DNA from: Micromonospora pallida
GTDB taxonomy: Bacteria > Actinomycetota > Actinomycetes > Mycobacteriales > Micromonosporaceae
Reading direction: 5' to 3'
DNA: 64,000 nucleotides
Assembly (NCBI RefSeq): GCF_900090325.1
Contig: NZ_FMHW01000002.1
Span: forward strand, 992,001 to 1,056,000
Each line of letters begins with the position of its first letter. Positions within the stretch are counted from its first letter, which is position 1. Position numbers and translations under genes: made by a program. Below the pieces are notes generated by a model, which made no database searches, was not told the DNA's origin, and saw only the letters and a program-made list of their open reading frames with translations. Positions 36,477 through 46,317 of the stretch are shown piece by piece.

Positions 36477-37180
36477 ATGAACCACAGCGCATTCCCGTCC
36501 GCACCGTCCCGCCGTACGGGCCGGATCGTGCTCGCCAGCCTGGCTGTCGTCGGGCTGGCGAGCGCGGCGTTCGCCGTGCGGCGGCCGCTCATGATGTCCG
36601 TGCCGAGGTGCATGGCCGGGCGGTGGCACGGCTGCTACGACACGTTCAACGGTGTGGTGCTCATGATGCTGGTGGGGCTGCCGTTGGCGGCTCTGGTGGT
36701 GTGGGCTCTGGCGCGCCTTCGGCGTGCTGCCGGCGTCACCTCGGCGTGGCGGATGTCGCTGGCCGAGGTGGGCATGGTCTACGGGACGGTGCCGTTCGTG
36801 TGGATGACCTTGATGCCGGGTCCGGGGCGGGCATCGTCCCCGGCCGGGTGAGCCTGATGCCGCTGCGGGACCTGGTCACGATGGGGCCGGTCGGGATCGG
36901 CGGCAACCTGCTGATCTTCGCGGCGCTGGGGTTCTTCGCCCCGATGCGGTTCGCGGCGCTGGCGTCGGTGCCGCGGATCCTGGCGCTCGGGGCGGGCTGC
37001 TCGGTCCTGGTCGAAACCGCACAGTACGTCCTGCGGCTGGACCGGGTGTCCTCCGTGGATGACGTACTGGTCAACGCCACCGGCGCCGTGCTGGCCGCGC
37101 TGGCGTCGCGCCACTGGTGGCGCACTACGGCGGAGGCGCCGTCGGACCGGCCTCGCCCCGCGCCGGCACCGGCAGGCTGA
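36477..37180 (+). pseudogene. VanZ-like membrane protein, single frameshift
   Basis: The first frame gives two membrane segments (IVLASLAVVGLASAAFAV, LMMLVGLPLAALVVWALA) and reads into VPFVWMTLMPG before a stop at 36849-36851. The second frame takes over at the same point (GAGIVPGRVSLMPLRDLV) and supplies the rest of the VanZ fold (IGGNLLIFAALGFFAPMRF, VLVETAQYVLRLDRVSSVDD, VNATGAVLAAL). One missing base in a GC-rich stretch near 36825 explains it, so a sequencing error is possible. VanZ-like proteins affect teicoplanin and cell-wall stress responses. It lies upstream of an OmpR/HK pair, a common pairing. Confidence 0.8.
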
Positions 37181-37226
37181 GCCGTGTGTCCAGCATGAAA
37201 TACCAGCGCGGTCATAGGGTTCCGGC

Positions 37227-37922
37227 ATGCGCGTACTGATCGTGGAGGACGAGCCCTACCTGGCCGAAGCTATCCGGGATGGCCTGCGGCTGGAAGCGAT
37301 CGCCGCCGACATCGCCTCCGATGGCGACTCCGCCCTGGAACTGCTCAGCGTCAACTCCTACGACCTTGCGGTCCTCGACCGCGACATTCCCGGCCCCTCC
37401 GGCGACGAGGTCGCGCGGCGCATCGTCGCCTCCGGCAGCGGCACCCCCATCCTCATGCTGACCGCTGCCGACCGGATCGACGACAAGGCCTCCGGGTTCG
37501 AGCTGGGCGCCGACGACTACCTCACCAAACCGTTCGACCTGCGGGAGCTCGTCCTGCGGCTGAGGGCGCTCGACCGCAGACGTGGGTACGCCCGGCCCCC
37601 GGTCCGCGAGATCGCGGGCCTGCGGCTCGATCCGTTCCGCCGGGAGGTCTTCCGCGACGGACGCCACGTCGCGCTCACCCGCAAGCAGTTCGCGGTGCTG
37701 GAAGTCCTCGTCGCCGCCGAGGGCGGAGTCGTCAGCGCCGAAGAGCTGCTGGAACGGGCCTGGGACGAGAACGCCAACCCCTTCACCAACGCCGTGCGCA
37801 TCACCGTCTCCGCACTGCGCAAACGGCTCGGCGAACCATGGATCATCGCCACGGTGCCCGGCGTCGGCTACCGCATCGACACCGCACCCGGCACCGGGCG
37901 TGAGGGAGAGGACCGTGAATAG
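37227..37922 (+). CDS. OmpR-family response regulator
   Basis: 231 residues. Receiver domain with acidic pocket E7-D8, phospho-acceptor D51 (AVLDRDIPGPSG), and Lys of LTKPFDLREL; the C-terminal winged helix holds LTRKQFAVLEVLVAAEGG and VRITVSALRKRLGEPW. It probably activates genes in answer to the adjacent kinase, and the repeated 42-bp block upstream of the two preceding genes is a good candidate target. It overlaps the kinase gene by eight bases. Confidence 0.92.
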   Translation: MRVLIVEDEPYLAEAIRDGLRLEAIAADIASDGDSALELLSVNSYDLAVLDRDIPGPSGDEVARRIVASGSGTPILMLTAADRIDDKASGFELGADDYLTKPFDLRELVLRLRALDRRRGYARPPVREIAGLRLDPFRREVFRDGRHVALTRKQFAVLEVLVAAEGGVVSAEELLERAWDENANPFTNAVRITVSALRKRLGEPWIIATVPGVGYRIDTAPGTGREGEDRE

Positions 37923-39051
37923 GGAGCCCGGTTTGAGCGTCCGCCTCAAACTGACCCTCAGCTATGCCGGGTTCGTCATGCTGGCAGGTGGCTTGCTCCT
38001 CGTCACCGTGTGGGTGTTCCTGCTGCGTTACGTACCCGAGGTGATCGACAACCCCCAGATGCCCGCACCAGCACCCAACCGCTCCCGCCTCCCCGTCCCC
38101 GTCCCCGTCCCCGTGATGTTCGTACCGAATCGCTCCGACCTGCTCCGCGCTTTCGCCCCGAGAGCAGTCGCGGTGCTGGCCTTTCTGCTGGTCTTCGGCC
38201 TGCTGGGCGGATGGATCCTCGCCGGCCGGATGCTCGCGCCGCTGACCCGCATCACCAGTGCCACATGCGTGGCCGCAGGCGGATCACTGTCCCACCGGAT
38301 CCGTCTGGAGGGCCGCAGGGACGAATTTCGTGAGCTCTCCGACGCGTTCGACTCGATGCTCGAACAACTCGAGTCCCACGTCGCCGAGCAGCAGAGGTTC
38401 GCCGCCAACGCCTCCCACGAACTGCGCACCCCGCTCGCGATCTCGCGGACGCTCCTCGACGTCGCCCGCAAGGACCCCACACAGGGGCGGGCCGAACTCA
38501 TCGAACGACTGCACACCGTCAACCAGCGGGCAATCGACCTCACCGAGGCCCTCCTGCTGCTCAGCCGCGGCGGCCGCGGAAACTTCACCCGCGACAGCGT
38601 CGACCTCTCCCTCGTCGCCGAAGAAGCCGCCGAAACGCTGCTTTCCCTCGCTGAACGGCGTCGGATCACGCTGGACGTCTCCGGCGGGGCGGCCCGAACC
38701 AGCGGCTCCGCCGAACTCCTGCTGCGGATGGTGACGAACCTCGTCCAGAACGCCATCGTCCACAACCTCCCCGCTGGCGGCTCCGTGACGGTTCACACCG
38801 AGGCGCACGGCGACACGAGCGTGCTGCGGATCGAGAACACGGGTCGTCGGCTCCCACCCGAACTGGTACCGACATTCACCGAACCCTTCCAGCGCGGAAC
38901 GGAACGCGTACGCACCGACGAACACGCCGGCGTCGGCCTCGGCCTCGCCATCGTGCACAGCATCGTCCGCGCCCACGCCGGGACCCTCGACCTCGTCCCC
39001 AGCCCCAACGGAGGTCTCCTCGTCACGGTCCGGCTTCCCGGAACGTCGTAG
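37915..39051 (+). CDS. Sensor histidine kinase
   Basis: 378 residues from a GTG inside the end of the regulator gene (GAGGGAGAG upstream). Two membrane helices (about 18-38 and 80-105) bracket a short extracytoplasmic loop rich in Pro and Val, followed by HAMP, then the H-box NASHELRTPLAISRTLL with phospho-acceptor His168, N-box MVTNLVQNAIVHN, and G boxes HAGVGLGLAIVHS. The sensor loop is only about 40 residues, so it may sense membrane or cell-wall state. This fits the VanZ-like and serine-hydrolase neighbours. Confidence 0.92.
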   Translation: MNREPGLSVRLKLTLSYAGFVMLAGGLLLVTVWVFLLRYVPEVIDNPQMPAPAPNRSRLPVPVPVPVMFVPNRSDLLRAFAPRAVAVLAFLLVFGLLGGWILAGRMLAPLTRITSATCVAAGGSLSHRIRLEGRRDEFRELSDAFDSMLEQLESHVAEQQRFAANASHELRTPLAISRTLLDVARKDPTQGRAELIERLHTVNQRAIDLTEALLLLSRGGRGNFTRDSVDLSLVAEEAAETLLSLAERRRITLDVSGGAARTSGSAELLLRMVTNLVQNAIVHNLPAGGSVTVHTEAHGDTSVLRIENTGRRLPPELVPTFTEPFQRGTERVRTDEHAGVGLGLAIVHSIVRAHAGTLDLVPSPNGGLLVTVRLPGTS

Positions 39052-39129
39052 CACCCTTCCCGAACGGTTCCTCGTTCGGTCTGGCAGCCGCAACGGCCCG
39101 GTGCCGATGCTCCGCCACCCAACTCGCCG

Positions 39130-39338
39130 TCCTCGACCGCGTCCGGCTGACCATCCCTCTCCTCGTCACGGCCCGCGTCACCACCACTCGGGACCGCACA
39201 ATTCAGGTGACCGGCTCGATCACCACCGCAGCCGCTCCAGGCACCGCCCTGGTCACCGTCGACGGACTGTTCCTCACCCCGGACCGGCGACGAGCACGAG
39301 CGCTCTTCCCGCAACTGGCGGGAGCAACCGGTGCGTGA
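39130..39338 (+). pseudogene. Hotdog-fold thioesterase 3' fragment
   Basis: An open frame without a start reads LDRVRLTIPLLVTARVTTT and GTALVTVDGLFLTPDRRRAR, ending at TGA 39336-39338. This is the C-terminal strand pair of a PaaI-type thioesterase. The active-site half is missing. Confidence 0.6.
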
Positions 39339-39475
39339 ACTGCGATTTCTGCGGGGCGGCCGACTCGACTGGCGACCGTTCACCCCACCGGCCGCCCTCG
39401 CCGGGTACGCAGGGCCGCCCGGCGAGTCGGCCGCCCCGCAGTCCGTGAACGCCTCGATCGTCGGACAGTCGGCTG

Positions 39476-40051
39476 TCATCTACCCGGGGAAAGAAGACCT
39501 TCCAGTGCCCGTGGCAGTGTGTAGACGCGCTCTGCGGGAAACAGCCGCTGGGCCTTGGCGGCATGCCCGGTTTGTGTCAGTGCCGCGGCCTTGCGAACCT
39601 GGGGCGTCAGGTCGGTGAGGCTGACGATCCAGTCGTCGGTGAACGTGCGGATCAGACGGCGGCCGATGCCGACCTGGATGCTGTAGTGGTTCAGGGCCGC
39701 GCCGCGCGGCGAGCGTTCCGGATCCCACTGGACATGTACGGCTGCCTCGGCCACGGTCGCCGGGTCGGCCGTCGTGAGCACCGCCTGGGACAGCGCTTCT
39801 TCCCAGCCCTGCCGGGTCATCCGCACGGCAAGAACACGCTCCTGACCGGGCTTGCGGGCCCAGTTGCTGCGGTGCATCAGCCACAGGAAGGAGGGCTTGA
39901 TCCATGTCATCCTGTGGAAGGAGAAAGGCGCAACGAAGCGGCCCGCTCGCAGCGCCGCGTCGGCGATGGCAGGCGAGTACGCCTGGTAGACCACGATGGT
40001 CTGCGCATCGTAGTCGGCGCGGATCTGGTACTGGGGTGCCATGCGCCGCAC
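39476..40051 (-). CDS. DUF4291 protein
   Basis: 191 residues with the family's typical features: [20 protein letters not shown] at the start, [32 protein letters not shown], and [20 protein letters not shown] with GIGRRLI. It is widespread in bacteria and fungi with no known function. The start could be the third in-frame codon after M1 (MAPQYQI). It stands alone between two decayed genes. Confidence 0.85.
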   Translation of the reverse strand: MRRMAPQYQIRADYDAQTIVVYQAYSPAIADAALRAGRFVAPFSFHRMTWIKPSFLWLMHRSNWARKPGQERVLAVRMTRQGWEEALSQAVLTTADPATVAEAAVHVQWDPERSPRGAALNHYSIQVGIGRRLIRTFTDDWIVSLTDLTPQVRKAAALTQTGHAAKAQRLFPAERVYTLPRALEGLLSPGR

Positions 40052-40116
40052 CCTGCCATCCGCTCCACTCGTCTCGCGAACCTATTTCTCACCGACCCGG
40101 GCCGGTTCGAACATAT

Positions 40117-40318
40117 TGGTCGCAGTCATTCGGTGCCGACCCGTCTGAAGTTGGTGCCGGCCACGTGGGCGTCGCTGGCCACGCTGATCTGGTACGAGCG
40201 CTGCCGGGCCGCCGGGGTCGCGGTCCCGCTGGGCCGGTTCGTGGCCACCAGCGCCGTCCTCGCCGCCCTGGCCACCACCGCCAGCGTCACCGCCCTGCTG
40301 CTCGACCCGTCCACCTGA
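40117..40318 (+). pseudogene. ArsB/SLC13-type permease C-terminal fragment
   Basis: The frame SVPTRLKLVPATWASLATLI with GVAVPLGRFVATSAVLAALA resembles the last membrane segments of an anion or arsenite permease. No upstream part exists. Confidence 0.4.
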
Positions 40319-40349
40319 CCGGCCAACGTCCCACGTCCGCTGCCGCCGT

Positions 40350-40640
40350 TCACCAGCCGACGCTGGTAAAACCGATCGGCGTGAACTGGCGAACCTGAGG
40401 CTCGATCCGCTGAGCCGCGGTCACCAACTTGACCAACCGGTCGATCGTCTCCGGCGGACCGGCGACGAAGCTACGCCGGTCAGCCGGACACCCGTCGCGG
40501 ACAAGAAACTGGAACTGCTGGCACCCCCACCCAGGTCCCACCAGCGCGTAGAGGCGTCGCAGCAGGATCGTGTTCGCCTCGGTCTCGGCGACCTCGCCTC
40601 CAGCCTCGCGAGTTCAGCCGCTCGACGCTGCTCCTCCATT
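40350..40640 (-). pseudogene. Frameshifted hypothetical gene
   Basis: An ATG near 40640 gives MEEQRRAAELARLEA, and one frame over continues EVAETEANTILLRRLYALVG, GWGCQQFQFLVRDGCPADRR and FTPIGFTSVGW before TGA. The composition is protein-like, but I do not recognise the family. One frameshift near 40600 joins them. Confidence 0.4.
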
Positions 40641-40689
40641 ACGGGGGAGCGTGTCCCGTCCTGTAGCCCGGTCCGCTTGGCAATTCGGC

Positions 40690-40917
40690 CTGTGAGGATC
40701 GGAGCCGTCGGTGCTGGGCACCTCATGTTGTGTCCACCAGTTGACGGTCCAGTTCTTGTTCCTGTACGAGGCCGGCGGCGTAGATTGCGCCGGCAACGTA
40801 CGCCGGCTGGCATGCGGCGGCGGGCGCGCCGTGGGTCGTCACGGGGGCGACGGCCGCGATCATGGCGGCCGTGGCGACGCTCGTGGCCGCGTCGGCCGCC
40901 AGGAGACGCTCTCTCAT
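40690..40917 (-). pseudogene. Secreted CBM5/12 (chitin-binding) fragment
   Basis: From ATG 40917 (AAGGAA upstream) a signal peptide (LLAADAATSVATAAMIAAV) leads to CQPAYVAGAIYAAG. One frame over, SYRNKNWTVNWWTQHEVPST completes a CBM5/12 chitin-binding module. The frame is broken inside the module and no catalytic domain follows. Confidence 0.65.
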
Positions 40918-40951
40918 GGGTTCCTTCCGTGCGCGACGGGTGCTCGTGTCG

Positions 40952-43900
40952 TCATGAAGGCTCGGGGGACGCGGGCTGCGCGGTGACGGACAACTCGACG
41001 ATCTCCGCGTCGCCGGTGGTCCAGCCGGGCACAGCCACCGCGATGTACCGCGCGGACAACGGCCCGCTGAAGATGCTGTAGGTGGTGCCGTCGGTCGAAG
41101 TCTCGACGCGCACGGCACGGCGGGTGCCGCTGGTCCAGGCCAGCGACACGGCCGCGACGGTGCGTGACGTGCCCAGATCCACGACCATCCGCCCGTTCGG
41201 GCCGGGGCGCCAGGAGGTACCAGGGTCGCCGTCGACGGCGTGCGACGGTTCGCCCATGCCTGCGGGTAGCGGCGAGGTGGGGAAGGTGGTGCGGCCGCGA
41301 GCCAGGTCGGTGGTGGGGGTGACCGGCCCGTCGACCGGCTTGGTGAAACTCCGGGTCGCGCCTGCGGGTACCTGCGCCTGCGCCGACCAGGACCCGGCGG
41401 TCAGGCGAACGTCGATGGCGGCGCCTGCCGGTGCGGTGACCGTGACGTTGTGCGAGTCGGCGACCGAGAATCGGGCGCCGGTCGGTGCGCGGCCGGTCAC
41501 GGTGAACCGGGCGGGCCGTACGGCGCCACCGCCGGCGGGTACCGAAGCGGTCAGGTCCAGGCCGCCGTCGGCGCGGGCAACGGACACCCCGCGGTAGAGC
41601 CGGTCGCCGCGCGGCAGGGTCAGGACCGCGCCGTTGACGGCAGTGGGGGAGAGGTTGAGCAGGGTGAGGTACCCGTCGGCGTCGCTGACGCGCAGGGTGG
41701 CCGGCCCGCCGGTGGGTAGCCGCCTGGCCGCCGCGGCGGCCAGGTCCGTTCCGGCACCGCTGTAGCCCTCGATGAGGGTGGCGGGCGGGATGGTGATCCG
41801 CGTCGGTGACGCAGTGATCGGGCCGGTGGCGCCGTGCGTGACAAGGCCGGCGCGGCCGTCGATGCCGGCCCAGGCGCCCAGTGTCGTGGTCGAGGGCACG
41901 GCGACAGCGGTGGTCCAGGTGGTGCCGTTGGTCGAGGTCTGCACGAGGTACGAGGTGGCGTACGCGGCCTCCCAGGTGAGAGTGACGCCGGTGAGCTGGA
42001 CGGTAGCGCCGAGGTCGACGGCGAGCCAGCTGTCGGTGCGGCTGCGCTCGTCGCGGGAGACCGCCCAGCGAGTGGTGGCGTTGCCGTCGACGGCGTTCGT
42101 GGCCGGATAGGCCGGGTCGGCCGACGACGCGGTGACGGTACGGCCGCGAGCCCGGTCGGTGCCGGTGGCGTCGAACGCCTCGAAGGCGAACAGGGAGTAG
42201 CCGTACTGCCCGGACGCGGCCTGGCCGAGGAACCGGACGTGTCTGGCGCTGCGGGCCGTGAAGGTGATCGTGTCGGTGCCGCCGTCACCGAGCCCGGCAG
42301 GGAGTGTCACGGTGCCTGCCGGGCCGGTGAAGGTCCGGGAGCCGTCGAGGCCGGGGACGCCGGGCATGGTCAGGTTGAACAGGGTCAGTGACGACGGGCC
42401 GGGGCCGGTGTAGACGACGGTGCCGGTCGGGAGGGTGGCGTATCCGGCCCACCCGGCGGCGGTCTGCAGCACGGTGGCGGTGGAGTCGACGCCGTCGCGG
42501 GCGGCGGTGTAGGCGGCCGTCCACTGCCGCATCGGCGGCGCGGTCTGTGCGGGCAGGAAGGCGGGTGCCCGGGTGTCGATCAGCCAGTTGTCGTGGCCGG
42601 GCTGCCACAGGAACCGGACCTGACCGGGTTTGGTGACGGCGGCAGCGAAGCCGGTGGTGCTCTGGTGCGCGGTCAGACCGACGGCTGTGCCGAAGAACCG
42701 GGTTCCGGCGGCGGCGGTGAAGAACTCGGCGCTGGTCACCGGCTGTACCGGCGTTGTCCGCCAGCGGTGGAACAGGTACGCGATGGCAAGCTCGGCGCGG
42801 GCCTCCGGCTCGTACTTCTCCTCGCCGCTGAACTTCGTGAGCCGGTTCTCCGGCGCGTACCGCAGGTAGGGCATCAGCCGCGCCGCCAGGTCCGCCTCGG
42901 CGCGGGCGGCGTGCCGGTCGCCCTGAACCTGGGCGAGGAACGCCAGAGGTAGCACATCACGGCCGTACAGGTGGTAGCGGTCGGCGATCATCGGCATGAC
43001 CGGCTCACCGGCGTCGCTGGCCAGCAGCCGCAGGGTTGCCCACAGTTCCCGCCCGTTGGGCTGGCGGGTCAGCACCTGGGGCAACGGCCGGCCGGCGGCG
43101 AGGAAGTGCGCGGCGGCCCGCCCGGCGGTGCGCCACAGTTCGGCCTGGTAGTGCGGGTTCACCGACTCGTGGTTCTCCACCACGAACGTGTCGTGCAGGT
43201 TGTGCGCGACGTTCCAGGCGCTGACCGGGCGGCCGTCGATCACGGCCGGGTTGGCGCGGTCGGCGGCGGGCAGCCCGCTGGCGTTGGCCGCCCAGAACAC
43301 GAACCGCTCCTGCCAGCGGCTCGCCTCGGCGTCACCGGCCGGAGCCCAGGCCAGGCCGGGCGCGATGGCCTGCGCGTAGACGCCCATCTCCTCGAGTTTG
43401 GTGTCGCCGCGGTACCCGCCGGCGCTGCCGTTCGGGGTCCAGGAGCCGCTGAGCGGGTCGTTGCCGGTGCCCAGCCCGTACGCGTAGGCGGCCTGCCCGC
43501 GTGCGATCGCGTCGACGTTCGACCGGGTGGCGGCGTCTAGCTCCGCCCACAGCAGCCGGGCGGCGAGCACGAAGTACAACTCGAACGTCGAGTCCCAGAA
43601 CAGCCGTCGGCCCCATTCGGTGCCACCGGCGAGCCGGTTCGTCGCGGCGAACCGGGTGATCGTGGCGAGCGTCTGCCCGCGCAGGACGGTCGCGTCGACA
43701 CCGGCCAGACCGGCGTCGTAGCCGTCGGTGGTGAGCAGCACGGCGTTGCCGAGGACGGCAGCGAACCGGAAATCCGCGGCCCGGTACGCGCCGATCGCCG
43801 GGTCCCACTGCTGCTGCACCCACCGGGTGTGCACGAGCAGCAGGCGGCGATACTCGTCCGCGACCGGGTCCGCAGCCAGACTCACGTCCGGGGCGAATAC

Positions 43901-43969
43901 GGGAACGGGCAGGGCAAGGGCGCCGCTGGCAGCACCGGCCAGAGCAAGCAGGGCTCTACGAGTGAGCAT
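40952..43969 (-). CDS. Large secreted glycan-active protein with two discoidin domains
   Basis: 1005 residues from the ATG at 43969 (MLTRRALLALAGAASG, a Tat/Sec signal). The first 450 residues are all-helical with repeated Trp and Asp/Glu motifs (WGRRLFWDSTFELYFV, NVAHNLHDTFVVENHESVN), resembling an alpha/alpha-toroid glycoside hydrolase or lyase. Two F5/8 type C (CBM32-like) domains follow, near 640-760 (AVDGNATTRWAVSRDERSR) and 880-1000 (AVDGDPGTSWRPGPNG). It probably degrades an extracellular polysaccharide. A LacI-type palindrome lies 23 bases upstream of the start. I cannot name the catalytic family. Confidence 0.75.
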   Translation of the reverse strand: MLTRRALLALAGAASGALALPVPVFAPDVSLAADPVADEYRRLLLVHTRWVQQQWDPAIGAYRAADFRFAAVLGNAVLLTTDGYDAGLAGVDATVLRGQTLATITRFAATNRLAGGTEWGRRLFWDSTFELYFVLAARLLWAELDAATRSNVDAIARGQAAYAYGLGTGNDPLSGSWTPNGSAGGYRGDTKLEEMGVYAQAIAPGLAWAPAGDAEASRWQERFVFWAANASGLPAADRANPAVIDGRPVSAWNVAHNLHDTFVVENHESVNPHYQAELWRTAGRAAAHFLAAGRPLPQVLTRQPNGRELWATLRLLASDAGEPVMPMIADRYHLYGRDVLPLAFLAQVQGDRHAARAEADLAARLMPYLRYAPENRLTKFSGEEKYEPEARAELAIAYLFHRWRTTPVQPVTSAEFFTAAAGTRFFGTAVGLTAHQSTTGFAAAVTKPGQVRFLWQPGHDNWLIDTRAPAFLPAQTAPPMRQWTAAYTAARDGVDSTATVLQTAAGWAGYATLPTGTVVYTGPGPSSLTLFNLTMPGVPGLDGSRTFTGPAGTVTLPAGLGDGGTDTITFTARSARHVRFLGQAASGQYGYSLFAFEAFDATGTDRARGRTVTASSADPAYPATNAVDGNATTRWAVSRDERSRTDSWLAVDLGATVQLTGVTLTWEAAYATSYLVQTSTNGTTWTTAVAVPSTTTLGAWAGIDGRAGLVTHGATGPITASPTRITIPPATLIEGYSGAGTDLAAAAARRLPTGGPATLRVSDADGYLTLLNLSPTAVNGAVLTLPRGDRLYRGVSVARADGGLDLTASVPAGGGAVRPARFTVTGRAPTGARFSVADSHNVTVTAPAGAAIDVRLTAGSWSAQAQVPAGATRSFTKPVDGPVTPTTDLARGRTTFPTSPLPAGMGEPSHAVDGDPGTSWRPGPNGRMVVDLGTSRTVAAVSLAWTSGTRRAVRVETSTDGTTYSIFSGPLSARYIAVAVPGWTTGDAEIVELSVTAQPASPEPS

Positions 43970-43991
43970 AGACGGCACTCTCTCCAAAAGT

Positions 43992-44003
43992 ACTTGCGCA
44001 AGT
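43992..44003. promoter_or_regulatory. LacI-type operator candidate
   Basis: Perfect 12-bp palindrome ACTTGCGCAAGT, with a TTGCGCAA core like many LacI-family sugar-repressor sites. It is 23 bases before the ATG of the large secreted enzyme, in a position to block its promoter. No lacI gene is in the window. Confidence 0.6.
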
Positions 44004-44065
44004 CAATAGTTAGGAAACCTTCGTGAACGGAGATCTTTTCGGCGGCGGTAGCCAGGTGCTCGTTC

Positions 44066-44260
44066 TCAGGCCGAACACACCTCGACAGACCACAGCGAAT
44101 AGCCGTATCGGGGGTTGGTCCGGACGGTGTCGCGCACCCTGACGTAGCGGGGCGTTCGTGGCAATGGGGATGAGCTGTTCGCCGCCGGCGCTGTTCGCCG
44201 TGCTGGGCACCGTAGTCCGGCGAGTGCGCTGCACGGTGGCCGAGGACGGCATCGTGCGCG
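44066..44260 (-). pseudogene. Discoidin-domain 3' fragment
   Basis: The minus strand reads STANSAGGEQLIPIATNA, then in another frame TPRYVRVRDTVRTNPRYGYS and LWSVEVCSA with stop at 44066. This is the last strand pattern (RYVR...GYSLW.VEV) of an F5/8 type C domain. The rest of that gene is gone. Confidence 0.6.
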
Positions 44261-44308
44261 GTGGTTGTCCGGTGGGATCCGGCCCTGCGGAGGCTGGCCG
44301 GTGATTCT

Positions 44309-44520
44309 TCAGGCCAGGGTGGCCGGAGTTGTGGTCAGGCGTCCGCACATCAGGATCGCGTCGCGGCGCAACCTGTCCTCGATGTCCTGCGTCGCGTAGC
44401 GGGCGACACCGACGTTGTTGAGGATCCGCATCACCGTCGGGTGTGGCTGCATGCCGCGCATGTGCTCGAGCCACACACGGTGAGCCAGCGCGGTAGGAGG
44501 CGGGTGGACTTCCTCGCCCG
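44309..44520 (-). pseudogene. Unrecognised gene fragment
   Basis: An open minus-strand frame without a start: EEVHPPPTALAHRVWLEHMR, PTVMRILNNVGVARYATQD and RLRRDAILMCGRL, stop at 44309. It looks like the C-terminal end of a real protein. I cannot assign it. Confidence 0.35.
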
Positions 44521-44706
44521 ATAAACCACGTTAACCTAGCGACTGCTGTCAATCTGTTGTGGTGGGAAGGTGGGGGCAGATGGTCGGCGGGCCCGCTCCG
44601 AGGAACCGCACGTGAACCATCCGACCGCTCCAATGCATTCCCGGCGGCACCCACTGGCTGCTCCCTCCCTTCGTCGGACAGGCACGACACGAGGAAAGGG
44701 GTATCG

Positions 44707-46002
44707 GTGAGGCGCATTCTGACGGCCGCGCTGGGAGCGTGCGTAGCGCTCGGCTCGGTGGTGCTGCTCGGCCAGTCGGCGACGGCGGCGACGCTGCCCA
44801 TCACGGCGGCGACGGCCAGCTCCCACGACGGCAACGTGCCGGCCAACGCGATCGACGGCAACCTGTCCACCCGGTGGTCCGGAGCTGGTGACGGGGTCTG
44901 GATCCGCTTCGACCTCGGCTCGGTCACCACCGTCGGCGCGATATCGCTGGCCTGGTACGACGGGAACACTCGGCGGGCGACGTTCGACGTCCAGCTGTCC
45001 CAGGACGGCGCGGCGTGGTCGACCGTGCTGTCCCGGGCAACCAGCAGCGGCACCACGCTCAGCCCGGAGGCGTACGACTTCGCCGACGGGCTGGCCCGCT
45101 ACGTGCGGGTTGTCGGGTACGGCAACTCCTCCTCCGACTCGGCCAAGTGGACGAGCATCACCGAGGCGACCGTGTCCGGTCCGACGGCCCCGCCGACGAC
45201 CCCGCCCACGCAGACTCTTGGCGTCGGTGGTGTGGCGACTCCGGCCGGCGCGATTCTGGTCGCGAATCAAAGTTCCAAGTACACGATAAACTCTGGGGGC
45301 ACCGCCACCGCGCCCAAGGTCTACGACTGCCAGGGCAACACCATCCGCGGCGGCGTACTGATCAACGTCGACCACGTGGTGATCCAGAACTGCCGGGTGG
45401 ACGCCCAGCAGCAGTACGGCATCTACTCGGACAACAACACGAACGTCACCATCCAGAACAACGACATCAAGGGCGTCAGAGGCCCCGGCGACCTGAATGC
45501 CATCACATTCTTCGGTAACGGTCACAAGATTCTCTACAACACCGCCATCAACTTCGTGACCGGCGACCCGGGCGACAGCCACACCGACTTCATCCAGACG
45601 TGGGTGTCGAGCTCGCACCCCACTGCCAGTGACGACGTGCAGATCCGCGGCAACAAGGCCGTCGGTCCGGCGAACCCGGGCCGCGACAACAGCATCCCCA
45701 GCATCCACCAGTGGTTGATGGTCGAGGACTACGGCCGAGGTGGGAACTCCGGCGGCAACACCGACGGTATGAGGAACTGGATCGTCGCGGACAACGAGAT
45801 CGGCGACAGTTGGAACCAGGCCATCAAGTTGGACGGGCCAGACAATGTTTCGATCACCCGTAACAAGTTCGTGGGTTCCTCGACCAGGGTCATGGAGGTC
45901 ACCTCGGCCTCGACCGGTGTGAAGTTCTACAGCGACAACCAGGTCGGCTCGGGCTATGGGTCGATCGGCATGTCGGTCACCGCAGGCGCGGGACCGGCCT
46001 GA
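44707..46002 (+). CDS. Secreted discoidin plus right-handed beta-helix protein
   Basis: 431 residues from GTG 44707 (GAAAGGGG upstream). A signal peptide (LTAALGACVALGSVVLLG) precedes a CBM32-like domain (about 35-155, IDGNLSTRWSGAGDGVWI) and a Thr/Pro linker, then a parallel beta-helix of PbH1 repeats (VIQNCRVDAQQQYGIYSDNN, VTIQNNDIKG, MRNWIVADNEIGD). Such architecture is typical of polysaccharide lyases and epimerases acting on uronate polymers. It is divergent from the large secreted protein at 40952-43969, and both carry discoidin domains, so they may target the same glycan. Confidence 0.8.
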   Translation: MRRILTAALGACVALGSVVLLGQSATAATLPITAATASSHDGNVPANAIDGNLSTRWSGAGDGVWIRFDLGSVTTVGAISLAWYDGNTRRATFDVQLSQDGAAWSTVLSRATSSGTTLSPEAYDFADGLARYVRVVGYGNSSSDSAKWTSITEATVSGPTAPPTTPPTQTLGVGGVATPAGAILVANQSSKYTINSGGTATAPKVYDCQGNTIRGGVLINVDHVVIQNCRVDAQQQYGIYSDNNTNVTIQNNDIKGVRGPGDLNAITFFGNGHKILYNTAINFVTGDPGDSHTDFIQTWVSSSHPTASDDVQIRGNKAVGPANPGRDNSIPSIHQWLMVEDYGRGGNSGGNTDGMRNWIVADNEIGDSWNQAIKLDGPDNVSITRNKFVGSSTRVMEVTSASTGVKFYSDNQVGSGYGSIGMSVTAGAGPA

Positions 46003-46317
46003 CGAATCGCGGGCTACGGAGGTTGGATCCGTAACCCGACCGCGTGCACCTGCAAGGACCCGTGGACTGATCGCGGGCCGAGGCGCTCACCCCGTTACCT
46101 TTTTGATCGTCCCCAGCCGGGGACTCCTCGGTCGCCCGGCCCGGTATGACTTTCTGCCCCTGTCGTTGATGATCCGGGGGGTGTTGTCGCCGGGTCGGGT
46201 GGCGTCGGCGGACCGCTGATAGGGACACGGCCGCCCCCTTTGCGGGGTTGGTCTCTTCGTAACGTGGCTGCCGGCAGTCCGACGCCCTGACTCGGCCGGG
46301 GACCCACGCGATGAGGT
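46003..46317. other. Left flank of IS110 remnant
   Basis: 315 bases without a gene. A GTCCCCAGCCGGGGAC hairpin lies near 46109-46124. GATAGGGACACGG near 46218 resembles the TAGGGACAC motif found after the transposase gene at 46975 and may mark an element end. Confidence 0.4.
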
